Shown here in pieces: positions 5,531-12,753 of a stretch of DNA of 52,594 nt. The first letter of the stretch is position 1, and every line of letters starts with the position of its first letter. This DNA comes from Alteromonadaceae bacterium UBA2620 (lineage in GTDB: Bacteria; Pseudomonadota; Gammaproteobacteria; Enterobacterales; Alteromonadaceae). The notes under the pieces are model-generated. The model had not been told where the DNA came from. It saw only the letters and a list, made by a program, of their open reading frames with translations, and did not search any database. The DNA lies in contig DDJQ01000006.1 in assembly GCA_002339125.1 (NCBI GenBank), positions 1-52,594 of the forward strand, in the 5' to 3' direction. The position numbers and the translations under genes are program-made.

Positions 5531-5615
5531 CAAACAAATGTTGGGGACACAAACACGCGGGCTCTGCTTCGCAGTATAGCCCACGCGTTTGCGCCGCCAA
5601 AATAGGGCGTTATGC
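5525..5615 (+). other. attC recombination site 8, last of the array
   Basis: Left core GCCTAAC (5525-5531) and right core GTTATGC (5609-5615). The internal TTGGGGACACAAACACGCGGGC and its complementary arm form a shorter palindrome than the others. Length is 91 bases. No further attC site is seen downstream, so this marks the boundary with the chromosome. Confidence 0.9.
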
Positions 5616-5636
5616 GCCTAGGGTACACTGAGAGGA

Positions 5637-5828
5637 ATGGCCAATTACTACCACTTAAACCTTAATGGCCTGCAACTGGTGTTTTTGATTGCAGCATTTT
5701 TGGGGTTCGGCTTCGTTATTTATCTGGTGCTGTGGATGAGTATTCATGCTTACTCAAAACGAGAAGAGCTCTTGCAGGCAGCACAGGCCAGGTACCAGAA
5801 AACAGAAGACGGCTATTCACAACATTGA
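5637..5828 (+). CDS. Small single-pass membrane protein, unrecognised
   Basis: Encodes 63 residues with one strongly hydrophobic segment (about residues 12-34) and a charged C-terminal tail. It lies directly after the last attC, so it may be the first chromosomal gene or the rest of a terminal cassette that lost its attC. The next two genes are also small membrane proteins on the same strand with spacings of 27 bases or less, suggesting one transcript. I recognise no family and see no catalytic motif. Its ATG has AGAGG nearby, but unusually close. Confidence 0.5.
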   Translation: MANYYHLNLNGLQLVFLIAAFLGFGFVIYLVLWMSIHAYSKREELLQAAQARYQKTEDGYSQH

Positions 5829-5855
5829 TCAGGTGACTCAGACAGGAGCGTAAAT

Positions 5856-6053
5856 ATGGCGGTTTTGATTTTACTGTCGGCCGGGTTTGTTATTGTCGTA
5901 TTGTCTCTTTTAGTTAAATACACGCGTGAAATGCGCGACTTGTTGTGTGAGTACAGACTTGAAATTAAAGAGCTTAATGCCAATGTTAAGGCGTTAAAGC
6001 GTCGACTTAATGAGATAACAGCAGCACGGCCTGATACCGGTTGCAATGAATAA
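5856..6053 (+). CDS. Small membrane protein with coiled coil, unrecognised
   Basis: Encodes 65 residues: a membrane segment at about 3-20 followed by a charged helix (YTREMRDLLCEYRLEIKELNANVKALKRRL) with heptad spacing that should form a coiled coil. The topology resembles small membrane-anchored scaffolds. The start is supported by AGGAG seven bases before the ATG. It is the second of three tiny genes read in the same direction. The family is not recognised. Confidence 0.6.
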   Translation: MAVLILLSAGFVIVVLSLLVKYTREMRDLLCEYRLEIKELNANVKALKRRLNEITAARPDTGCNE

Positions 6054-6063
6054 AGAGCATATT

Positions 6064-6234
6064 ATGAAAAGTGTATTTCGTTATTTACTGATTTTTGCGT
6101 TACTGATTGGTGCGCTGTCGGCTTATAGCTACGGAAATCAAACTGGTGTGTTTTTGTTTGTGTTGCTGGGGTTTGTACTGGAAGCCGGTTTTTGGTTTGG
6201 GTTCTTTCCTATCAAGCGGCGAAGCCAGCGCTGA
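6064..6234 (+). CDS. Small two-helix membrane protein, unrecognised
   Basis: Encodes 56 residues with two hydrophobic segments (about 4-22 and 28-48) joined by YGNQTG and a basic C-terminal KRRSQR. The ATG at 6064 is preferred to one at 6046 because AAAGAG lies just upstream and the upstream ATG falls inside the previous gene. It has no recognisable motif. It is probably cotranscribed with the two small genes upstream. Confidence 0.5.
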   Translation: MKSVFRYLLIFALLIGALSAYSYGNQTGVFLFVLLGFVLEAGFWFGFFPIKRRSQR

Positions 6235-6284
6235 TTGCCTGGTTAATGTAACAAACACCGCCACGTTAAGGATTAACCCCCTTC

Positions 6285-6665
6285 ATGCGCTTAACACAAT
6301 GGATGTATACGCTGCTGCTGTTGCTGCCAGCCATTTTAAGGTTAGTGGAGAAACTGCTCAGCCATACCGGTGGGTTTGCCAGTCGCTACGGGCCGCTTAT
6401 GGCAATGGGCCTGCTGGCCATTGGCTATATTGCGGCTACCCGAAATTGTCCGGTGATTAACCGGGTTTTCTGGCGGGGGAGCTTTTGGCTGTTGAGTGCG
6501 TTGCTAAGCCTGGCTGGTGTATACGGCCTCATACTGCTGGCTTTTGCCGGCAATGTTACCGCTGGTGCTGCCTTACTGGTAGCTGCGGTTATAGCGATAC
6601 CCGCGCTTTCTTCGTTGTACCGTTACTCAAGCGTATCGAGCACCATCTGGGAAAATAAACCATAG
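6285..6665 (+). CDS. Polytopic membrane protein, unrecognised
   Basis: Encodes 126 residues, mostly hydrophobic, with about four membrane segments (near 7-24, 38-52, 66-88 and 90-112) and a short hydrophilic end. No conserved motif that I can name is present. It sits 50 bases after the previous small membrane gene and 45 bases before the next, in the same direction. Confidence 0.6.
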   Translation: MRLTQWMYTLLLLLPAILRLVEKLLSHTGGFASRYGPLMAMGLLAIGYIAATRNCPVINRVFWRGSFWLLSALLSLAGVYGLILLAFAGNVTAGAALLVAAVIAIPALSSLYRYSSVSSTIWENKP

Positions 6666-6710
6666 GGCCTGCGAGTCTATTTAAAACCTCAGACAACAAG
6701 GATTGTTGTA

Positions 6711-7169
6711 ATGAAAAATACTGGTTATACCTATCAGATAAAGCGTAGTGGACGCGACTTTTGCCAGCTGGAAAATAAAGGGCTGGTGTCTTATCAGGTA
6801 TTTTTAAGTGAGTTAGATGCGCATCTCTGGCCACCACAAAGCGGCGATAATCTGGCCGGTAATGAGTTTACCCTTGCCGTAAAACACCTTAGCACTCACG
6901 CCGAACTTTTTGTGTATGTGGAGGGCAGCCGGGAGGATTTTGCCTATATGGTGGGCATGGTCAACGCACCGGCTACCTTAAACCAGCGAACGTTAAACGG
7001 CAGCGATCAAAGGCGTGTACAGGTTTACCTTGCGGAACAGCAAAGTAAAGTACGCCGGCTATTTTCACTATTTTTCGATGGTGAGTGGTCGTTAATGGAT
7101 GAAGCGCTCGCAGAATTGGCGCTGTTTCTAGAACCTCAGGAAGAACGGGCCGAAGGTACCCTTGATTAA
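6711..7169 (+). CDS. Soluble protein of unknown function
   Basis: Encodes 152 residues, no signal peptide and no membrane segment. It looks like a mixed alpha/beta protein with an acidic C-terminus (LEPQEERAEGTLD). No motif is recognised. It lies between two membrane-protein genes on the same strand, separated by 17 bases from the next, so it may act with them. AAGGA lies upstream of the ATG. Confidence 0.6.
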   Translation: MKNTGYTYQIKRSGRDFCQLENKGLVSYQVFLSELDAHLWPPQSGDNLAGNEFTLAVKHLSTHAELFVYVEGSREDFAYMVGMVNAPATLNQRTLNGSDQRRVQVYLAEQQSKVRRLFSLFFDGEWSLMDEALAELALFLEPQEERAEGTLD

Positions 7170-7186
7170 CCCGTGAAGGAAATGAC

Positions 7187-7549
7187 ATGAAGTTATGGAA
7201 TGATTTATCGCTTGTACAAAAGATGGGTGTTGGCGTTGCTATTTTGCTGGCGGCAGTTGTGATGCCGGAAATTGCCATGTTAATACAGTTTGGCGGGATG
7301 GAAATTGCGTTTGGCTTAATTTTAGTGAGTTTAACACCTGCAATTAATGGGCTGAAGCTGCAGTACAGAAAAGCCAGAAATGCGCTCTGGCTCGCAGCGT
7401 TTTCGCTGCAGCAAAGCGCCTCTGCCAAACCTCCGGTTTTTGCGGTGCAGGCCACGTTTTGTGTTGCCGCGCTATGCTTCACCGGCTCGCTGATGTTCGC
7501 GCTGAGCTTTTTTATGCCCGCTATGCTGTTTAACGGCGCTCTGGTGTAA
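7187..7549 (+). CDS. Membrane protein of unknown function
   Basis: Encodes 120 residues with hydrophobic segments at about 15-30, 37-55 and 84-115, with a basic stretch (KLQYRKARNALW) between them. GAAGGA lies just upstream of the ATG. The family is not recognised. It follows the soluble gene at 6711 closely and is likely in the same transcript. Confidence 0.6.
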   Translation: MKLWNDLSLVQKMGVGVAILLAAVVMPEIAMLIQFGGMEIAFGLILVSLTPAINGLKLQYRKARNALWLAAFSLQQSASAKPPVFAVQATFCVAALCFTGSLMFALSFFMPAMLFNGALV

Positions 7550-7865
7550 CCGGCTTCTACGTACAGTGACAACTTGTATTGAATCAAGCGCAATTACATG
7601 CGCTGTTCTTTGCCAGGCAGGGAACTTAATGGCAAAGGTAAAGTGTGATTTTCGTGATCGTCATCGTAAAAAGGACTTTGCCTGTGTCACTTTCTATTTT
7701 TCTGCCAACCCAGTGCCTCTCTTCACGAAAGGCCGTTAGCCCGCCAGCTGTTTTTCCCGGGCTTGTTGAATCTGCACTTAACCGGGCGCAGCGTGTTGGC
7801 TGAACTGGTTTTGCTTCACGAGTGGCCGGGGCAATACCACGCCGGCGTTGTTTGTTGAGCCACTT
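7550..7865. other. Intergenic stretch without a recognised gene
   Basis: I see no supported coding region, RNA gene or strong terminator in these about 315 bases. Open frames here on the minus strand lack a ribosome binding site and have no protein-like features. A possible TTG start for the next gene lies at 7848. Confidence 0.4.
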
Positions 7866-8162
7866 ATGCAATTTATCGGTGGTGTCGCGCTCATAGCGAT
7901 AGCTTTGTATCACTATCAACAAACCCGAAACCGCGGGGCTTTGCTGATAGTGATTGCCTTGTTCAGTTCGGTTATCAGCTCAGTGGCTATTGAGCTCGGG
8001 GCGGCATTCATTGATGGCGCCGGTTATGAACAGGTTGCTCTGTTATTGCAGGTAGTGGATGGCATTTTATTGGCCATCTTTATTCTGGGCTTCTACCTTA
8101 TTTGCCGAAACCAGCGCATAACTGAAGAGTCAGTTACTCAGACCACCCGCAAATGGATCTGA
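7866..8162 (+). CDS. Membrane protein of unknown function
   Basis: Encodes 98 residues from the ATG at 7866, or 104 if a TTG at 7848 is used. There are three hydrophobic segments (about 3-19, 28-48 and 64-84) and a polar tail. No signature is recognised. It stands alone, with about 315 apparently non-coding bases before it and a palindrome (8197-8215) after it. Confidence 0.55.
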   Translation: MQFIGGVALIAIALYHYQQTRNRGALLIVIALFSSVISSVAIELGAAFIDGAGYEQVALLLQVVDGILLAIFILGFYLICRNQRITEESVTQTTRKWI

Positions 8163-8196
8163 ATTTATTTATGTCTGCTTACAATATCCTGATTGC

Positions 8197-8215
8197 ACCA
8201 CTTATCGTAAGTGGT
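8197..8215. repeat. Perfect 8-base inverted repeat
   Basis: ACCACTTA and TAAGTGGT flank a TCG spacer. No T tract follows, so it may be an operator or weak hairpin rather than a terminator. It lies 45 bases before the GNAT gene at 8261. Confidence 0.4.
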
Positions 8216-8260
8216 AGGCTACTTGAATAGTAAATTACTGAAAAGACAACGGTTACGAAT

Positions 8261-8755
8261 ATGATCACCTTGCGCTCGTTTGTGCCGGCAGATGTTCCTG
8301 AGCTGGTTAAGCTGCTTAACGATGGGGCAGTTACACGCTTTTTATCAACCAAAATTCCGCAGCCTTACACGCCAGACGATGCAAGCTGGTGGGTTGAGGA
8401 AGGCAGTCTGCTGGCAATGAACTGGGCCATTGAGGTTAACGGTATGCTGGCGGGATGTATCGGCGTGAATCGTGGTGAGTTTGAATATGCCCGCAGTGGC
8501 GAGCTGGGGTACTGGTTAGGGGCCGGGTTTTGGCAACAGGGTATAGCCTCTGCTGCCGCCCGGCAGATTATTACGCAGGTCTTTGAGGCTACCGATATCG
8601 AGCGTTTGTTTGCTACGGTGTTTTCTGGCAACCAGGCTTCTATGGCGCTGTTGCGCAAGCTGGGCTTTACTCAAGAAGCGGTATTACAACGCGCCATCTT
8701 TAAAAACGGACATTTTTATAATAGTCATATATTCAGCCTGCTCAAACAGTCTTAA
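8261..8755 (+). CDS. GNAT N-acetyltransferase, RimJ/RimL-like
   Basis: Encodes 164 residues. The whole length matches the RimJ/RimL branch of the GNAT fold: ITLRSFVPADVPELVKLLND at the start, IEVNGMLAGCIGV, GELGYWLGAGFWQQGIASAA (motif A, acetyl-CoA binding, about 76-95) and NQASMALLRKLGFTQEAVLQ (motif B). Such enzymes transfer acetyl from acetyl-CoA to an alpha-amino group of a protein or to small amines. The substrate cannot be told. It is a single gene, between unrelated neighbours. Confidence 0.9.
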   Translation: MITLRSFVPADVPELVKLLNDGAVTRFLSTKIPQPYTPDDASWWVEEGSLLAMNWAIEVNGMLAGCIGVNRGEFEYARSGELGYWLGAGFWQQGIASAAARQIITQVFEATDIERLFATVFSGNQASMALLRKLGFTQEAVLQRAIFKNGHFYNSHIFSLLKQS

Positions 8756-8848
8756 ACGAGTATGTTTAATTGGTTAATAACTGTACAGTTTGGCCGGGAT
8801 TGCTTACTCTTAACGTTTGAGTATGTCAGGTGAACCACAGGAATGTGT

Positions 8849-9670
8849 ATGAAACAGTCTGAGCTTAAGCTGGTCCAGTCGGAGTTAAAATCTAAAGGCT
8901 ATTACAGTGGCGGGGTAGATGGTTTATCCGGCCCGAAGACCCGTGCCGCAGTACATCAGTTTCTTAGCGATAATACCGGGCAACTAAGCGCAGACTGGAC
9001 CGAGTGGAATAATGTACGTAAACGCGTTGCCGCTTTGCAGTTACTGGCGCTGCAAAATCAGCTCGACGTGGGGCCGGTAGATGGATTGCACGGCCCGCAA
9101 ACGGAATCGGCAGCCACGTTGTTGCAGCAGTTATTAACGCAGGGCGCTATCGCCCGTCAATTCAGCGATATTACGCCAGTCAGGGAAAACCCTTATCAGT
9201 TTCCGCTGGAAAATGAGGCCGAGCTGAATGCCTTTTACGGCCAGCCCGGCAGCATTGAACTGGTGCGGATAGAATGCCCCTGGCTGTTAAGGCTCGACTG
9301 GGATCTCTCTACCACCACCAGGGTAATTGCTATTCATGAAAAACTCAGTGACAGCCTCGCAAAAGTGCTCAATGAGGTGTACGAGCATTATGGTGATGCC
9401 GGCATCCAGCAACACGGGCTCAACCGGTATGGCGGCAGTTATAACCATCGTAAAAAGCGCGGCAGTGTAACCGCCTGGTCTACTCACGCCTGGGGCATAG
9501 CCATCGACTGGTTTCCCTCACAGAATAAACTGAGCTGGCGCAGCGATCGAGCCAGCCTTGCCAATCCGGCGCTGGATTTCTGGTGGCAAAGTTGGGAGCG
9601 TGAGGGATGGTTAAGCCTGGGCCGCAGCGAAGACAGAGACTGGATGCACGTGCAGGCGGCAAAACGATAG
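8849..9670 (+). CDS. Peptidoglycan-binding M15 family peptidase (VanY-like)
   Basis: Encodes 273 residues from the ATG at 8849 (AGGA six bases upstream; an ATG two codons earlier is possible). Two short peptidoglycan-binding-like repeats come first: SKGYYSGGVDGLSGPKTRAAV and QLDVGPVDGLHGPQTESAA. The C-terminal domain carries the M15 metallopeptidase ligands, HAWGIAID (histidine and aspartate) and DWMHVQ (third histidine). M15 enzymes cut D-Ala-D-Ala or cross-linked stem peptides of peptidoglycan. No signal peptide is seen, so it may be cytoplasmic, released by another route, or phage-derived like many endolysins with this layout. No phage genes surround it. Confidence 0.85.
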   Translation: MKQSELKLVQSELKSKGYYSGGVDGLSGPKTRAAVHQFLSDNTGQLSADWTEWNNVRKRVAALQLLALQNQLDVGPVDGLHGPQTESAATLLQQLLTQGAIARQFSDITPVRENPYQFPLENEAELNAFYGQPGSIELVRIECPWLLRLDWDLSTTTRVIAIHEKLSDSLAKVLNEVYEHYGDAGIQQHGLNRYGGSYNHRKKRGSVTAWSTHAWGIAIDWFPSQNKLSWRSDRASLANPALDFWWQSWEREGWLSLGRSEDRDWMHVQAAKR

Positions 9671-9772
9671 CCTGCCTGTGGCAGTTTGGTTAAATTTTCC
9701 GGCGGATGAGTTGCTAAACAGTGCCCTGGATATGATTTACTCCAACATAATACTTACTCACATATAAAAACT

Positions 9773-10081
9773 ATGAACACATCACAACGGCAAGCCATTA
9801 TAGATACCAGCTGGAACCTGCATAGCCAGGTCGAAAGCGCTTATCTTGAGCATCCTGCAGGAAAAGGGGATGACGCCTGGCACGACAAGCAACGATTACT
9901 GTTGGCCGACATGGCGTTACACCTGCTGCAAACGGCGGTCAAGCCTGGCGATTTAGCGCTGGATAAACTGCAAAACAACCTGCATGCCATTTTAACTATC
10001 AGCGATCAGTTTTTACCGAATGCTGGTTTAAAACAGGCCACTAGCCACATTTACAGCAGCGGAAGTCATGACAGAAACTGA
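9773..10081 (+). CDS. Protein of unknown function
   Basis: Encodes 102 residues, probably all-helical (LLLADMALHLLQTA, LDKLQNNLHAILTI) and soluble. I recognise no family. Its last bases overlap an ATG at 10068 in another frame that may be the true start of the next gene, suggesting an operon with it. Confidence 0.55.
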   Translation: MNTSQRQAIIDTSWNLHSQVESAYLEHPAGKGDDAWHDKQRLLLADMALHLLQTAVKPGDLALDKLQNNLHAILTISDQFLPNAGLKQATSHIYSSGSHDRN

Positions 10082-10107
10082 ACAGCGGCGCCGGGCTTTT
10101 TCGGCAG

Positions 10108-10500
10108 ATGGCTTTCAGTGCAGCCATTCTTGGCGGCTTTGCCATGACTTTTTTAAGTGTCTTGTTGTCAGCCTTTCCTAAGGGGCATCCGCTGGCGCTA
10201 TGGTGCATTGGCGCTAAGGCACTGGCGGCGGTATTACTGATAGTGGCAACACTCGGCGCTACGCTTTCGTTGCTAAGCATCCAGCAAATGGGCTTATCGT
10301 TTAACTTTGCCAGCTGGCCGGCCCATGTGTTGCGTACTAAGCTGATCACAGAACTCACTTTTTTCAGTGGCGTAGTGGTGTTGCTGAGCGGGCTTGGATT
10401 AAGTGGCTTTGCACGCTGCCGACGTACCGGGTTAATCACCCTGACCGCGGCGTTGGTGGCAAGTGTATTGTTGGTGGTAATGTTTGTACCCACTTTTTAA
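10108..10500 (+). CDS. Membrane protein of unknown function (possible 5' frameshift)
   Basis: Encodes 130 residues with four hydrophobic segments (about 2-23, 30-55, 81-100 and 108-127). No family is recognised. There is no convincing Shine-Dalgarno sequence before this ATG. An ATG at 10068, preceded by GGAAG and overlapping the upstream gene, starts a frame reading MTETEQRRRAF that would join this frame smoothly if the TTTTT run at 10097-10101 were one base shorter. The real protein may therefore begin at 10068, with a frameshift or base error between. Confidence 0.55.
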   Translation: MAFSAAILGGFAMTFLSVLLSAFPKGHPLALWCIGAKALAAVLLIVATLGATLSLLSIQQMGLSFNFASWPAHVLRTKLITELTFFSGVVVLLSGLGLSGFARCRRTGLITLTAALVASVLLVVMFVPTF

Positions 10501-10512
10501 CCGGAGCCGGTG

Positions 10513-11040
10513 ATGACAAAAAATGCAATTGGTGCTTGTGTGCTCTCATCCGAACAAATCGGTGAGGGCGTGAAACACGTAGCCGCAAAACTTAATGACC
10601 AGTTTGAGCGGGCTGTGGTGATTGTGGTCGTTCCGGGCGGGATTTTCTTTAGCGCCGATCTGCTGCGACAACTCAATTTTGACGTATTGATGGAAACTAT
10701 TTCCTGTCCGCACACCCCCGGGGAGCGAAATAACGCATCGCCTATTGTGTTTCACCCCAATGTGCCACTTGCCGGCGAAGATATTATTCTGGTGGATGAC
10801 GCCATTGAATCCGGAGGCACCATGAAGCGCCTGGTAGCGCATGTCCGTTCCCACTTTGCGGTAAACTCCATTAGTGTGGCAACATTGTTTGTAAAGCCGG
10901 GCCGGGTGGATGTTGGTGCTCAGGAATATTATGGCCGGGCTATGCAAAGTGATGAGCTGTTAGTGGGCTACGGCTTACCCTGGGCGCATAAAAGTCGCAA
11001 CCTTCCTTATATTGCCAGGCTGGAAAATATATCAGATTAA
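10513..11040 (+). CDS. Phosphoribosyltransferase-family protein
   Basis: Encodes 175 residues from the ATG at 10513 (GGAG six bases upstream; GTG at 10510 is the alternative). The type I PRTase signature DIILVDDAIESGGTMK (about 94-109) provides the PRPP-binding loop, and VVIVVVPGGIFFSADLLRQL (about 36-55) corresponds to the flexible early loop. The family uses PRPP to ribosylate purine or pyrimidine bases, or acts as a regulator. The order of motifs is closest to hypoxanthine phosphoribosyltransferases, but the substrate-specific part (YGLPW near residue 156) is not decisive. Confidence 0.75.
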   Translation: MTKNAIGACVLSSEQIGEGVKHVAAKLNDQFERAVVIVVVPGGIFFSADLLRQLNFDVLMETISCPHTPGERNNASPIVFHPNVPLAGEDIILVDDAIESGGTMKRLVAHVRSHFAVNSISVATLFVKPGRVDVGAQEYYGRAMQSDELLVGYGLPWAHKSRNLPYIARLENISD

Positions 11041-11167
11041 GTTTGCAACGTATTGAAAAGTAAGTACTGTCATATTGATGTCACCTTTGTGGCAGACCAT
11101 TGTCGTGTTAGTTACATGCTGTGTCAGTCAGTATTCAGTTTGGAGTTTGAACTGATTAGGAAAAAAG

Positions 11168-11305
11168 ATGACATTCCAAAAATGGTTGAAGTCGCTGCCC
11201 CGACAGGAACGTACTGGCATAATCACTTTACTGGCTTTTTGTGCCATTGTTGTGCTAATTGCTTTAGGCCTTACGGTTTTCGATATATTGCGTCAGGCGC
11301 TGTAA
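11168..11305 (+). CDS. Small single-pass membrane protein
   Basis: A 45-residue frame: an amphipathic, basic N-terminal part (TFQKWLKSLPRQERTG), one hydrophobic segment (about 18-38) and a short polar end. AGGA precedes the ATG by about seven bases. A longer frame covering the same bases in another phase has no protein-like composition, so this one is preferred. It is about 90 bases upstream of the Dabb gene and may be cotranscribed. No family is assigned. Confidence 0.5.
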   Translation: MTFQKWLKSLPRQERTGIITLLAFCAIVVLIALGLTVFDILRQAL

Positions 11306-11393
11306 ATTTACCCCGGTAACAACAAATACTCGTTGCTCTGCGGAGTCGGTATCGCTATGGTAAAGCACAATTTTTTAACAATTGAGATGAAGT

Positions 11394-11786
11394 ATGCAGA
11401 AATGGTGGAAGTTAGCGATAGTCTCTTTGATGTTGGTATCACCCTGGTGTGCAGCCGCTGAATACGATGAGTATGAGCCGGTTCGGCACATTGTTGTGTT
11501 TAAGTACAAAGAGGGCAGTACACCCGCTCAGATCCAGCAGGTGACAGACGCATTCAGAGCGCTGAAAGATAAGATCCCCGGCATTCTTAATTTTGAGTAC
11601 GGCATTAATAACAGCCCGGAAAACCTCGATCAGGGCTTTACGCACATTTACCAGATGACCTTTAAAAACGCCGAAGCGCGGGATAAATACTTACCGCACC
11701 CACAGCACAGTAAATTTGGTGACCTACTCGGTGAGCTCGAGATCCTCGACAAAGTCTTTGTGGTAGATTACGCCATTAGGCCTTGA
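11394..11786 (+). CDS. Exported Dabb-family protein
   Basis: Encodes 130 residues. A signal peptide (basic MQKWWK, hydrophobic core, AAA at about 20-22) precedes a stress-responsive alpha-beta barrel (Dabb) domain: RHIVVFKYKEGST (about 31-43), IPGILNFEYGINNSPENLDQGFTHIYQMTF and YLPHPQHSKF near the end. Dabb proteins form dimeric ferredoxin-like barrels with poorly defined roles. Export to the periplasm is less common for this family and is inferred from the leader. Confidence 0.88.
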   Translation: MQKWWKLAIVSLMLVSPWCAAAEYDEYEPVRHIVVFKYKEGSTPAQIQQVTDAFRALKDKIPGILNFEYGINNSPENLDQGFTHIYQMTFKNAEARDKYLPHPQHSKFGDLLGELEILDKVFVVDYAIRP

Positions 11787-11870
11787 GTAGGTGCGGATTA
11801 AGTTAATTGTATTACCCTGACTTCTTCACTAAAGTAGAGCCATATAGCCTGCAGTGTTAGGGTAGTCAGG

Positions 11871-12743
11871 GTGATTAAAAAAGCGATATGTTTTGGTGCA
11901 TTATGGTTAATGTGTTCTGCACAGAGCGCATTAGCCGCTTATTCCTCTATTGTTGAAGCAACCGGCGAAAGCTGCGAGGCCGATGGGGGAGACGCCCAGC
12001 GCCTGCAACTGGCCCTTACCGACGCTCGGCGCAATGCCGCCGAAGCAGTGCAAACCTCGGTAGACAGCTACAGCAAGGTGAACAACTATGTGGTGGTGGA
12101 AGACCTGATTGAGTCTTATTCCAATGCCTCGGTAGAAACCCTCAATGTCTTATCCAGGCAGCTGCAAGAAGGCTGTTTAACAGTAACCATTCGCGCGGAG
12201 GTTACGCCGCAGAAAAATATCGATCAGCAGTTTGTCAGTGAAGAGCTGCTTGCCGACCCGACCATTCCCCTTACCGTAAAGTTGTGGCTTAGCAAAGCAC
12301 AATATGCCGTGGGCGAGCAGGTGAGTATCTATCTCAAAGCCAATAAGCCTTTTTTCGGCCGCCTGGTGTATACCATGAATGATGGCACTCAGGTGCAGTT
12401 GCTGCCCAATCCCTATCGCAGTGAAAACCATTTTCAGGGCCAGGTGCTGTATACCGTGCCCGACGCCAAAGACAGCTTTTTGCTGGAAGTCACGCCGCCT
12501 ATTGGCGTGGAACAACTTACTTTATATGCCAGTACCCATCCTTTAGGTGAATTACAAACCTCTGCGGTATCAGGAATGTACCTTATCAACAACTCGCAAA
12601 CGTCGTCTGATGTGCGCAATCGCACCCGTGGCATCAAAATAACAGGGGTGAATCCGCCATCTGCTAAAGCGGCAGTGCCGCAAACCCCGACGGAAGTTGC
12701 GGAGTTTGCCGAAGTGTCTGCTGATGTGGTGATCACGCAGTAA
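11871..12743 (+). CDS. Exported DUF4384 domain protein
   Basis: Encodes 290 residues from a GTG start. The signal peptide ends near SALA (about 19-22). The first third (ATGESCEADG to RAEVTP) resembles the LPP20/FlgO-like domain of exported proteins, with DARRNAAEAV and SYSNASVETLNVLSRQ. The middle (IPLTVKLWLSKAQYAVGEQVSIYLKANKPFF) matches DUF4384, continuing with YTMNDGTQVQLLPNPY and LYASTHPLG. DUF4384 often accompanies caspase-like or kinase modules as an outer-face or adaptor domain. Only ten bases separate it from the CHAT gene downstream, so the two form one operon. Confidence 0.82.
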   Translation: MIKKAICFGALWLMCSAQSALAAYSSIVEATGESCEADGGDAQRLQLALTDARRNAAEAVQTSVDSYSKVNNYVVVEDLIESYSNASVETLNVLSRQLQEGCLTVTIRAEVTPQKNIDQQFVSEELLADPTIPLTVKLWLSKAQYAVGEQVSIYLKANKPFFGRLVYTMNDGTQVQLLPNPYRSENHFQGQVLYTVPDAKDSFLLEVTPPIGVEQLTLYASTHPLGELQTSAVSGMYLINNSQTSSDVRNRTRGIKITGVNPPSAKAAVPQTPTEVAEFAEVSADVVITQ

Positions 12744-12753
12744 GGAGTGAATT

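Larger units (their letters stand above)
1..5615 (+). mobile_element. Chromosomal integron cassette array (distal part)
   Basis: Eight attC-like sites, all in one orientation, separate short cassettes holding one or two small genes. Each site begins with an RYYYAAC-like core (such as GGCTAAC or ATAAC) followed by AAAC and ends with a GTTRRRY-like core (such as GTTAGCC or GTTATGC). The first bases of several cassettes are the reverse complement of the left end of their own attC, as expected for excisable circular cassettes; for example GTTATAC at 2043 matches GTATAAC at 2626. The orientation puts the integrase upstream of base 1, outside the window. The last site ends at 5615, after which ordinary chromosomal genes begin. 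Most identifiable cassettes carry toxin-antitoxin modules, which is typical of sedentary arrays. Confidence 0.93.

Noticed and set aside
1..5615. CRISPR array
   Set aside because: The repeats are long palindromic attC sites at gene spacing, not short repeats with uniform spacers, and no cas gene is present.
6973..7593. Long open frame on the minus strand
   Set aside because: It is antisense to two plausible plus-strand genes and has no ribosome site or domain.
8849..9670. Prophage remnant based on the endolysin-like peptidase
   Set aside because: No phage structural, integrase or lysis gene is nearby.
11053..11319. 88-residue open frame on the plus strand
   Set aside because: Cysteine- and histidine-rich without a pattern; the 45-residue frame at 11168 in another phase has a ribosome site and a membrane segment.
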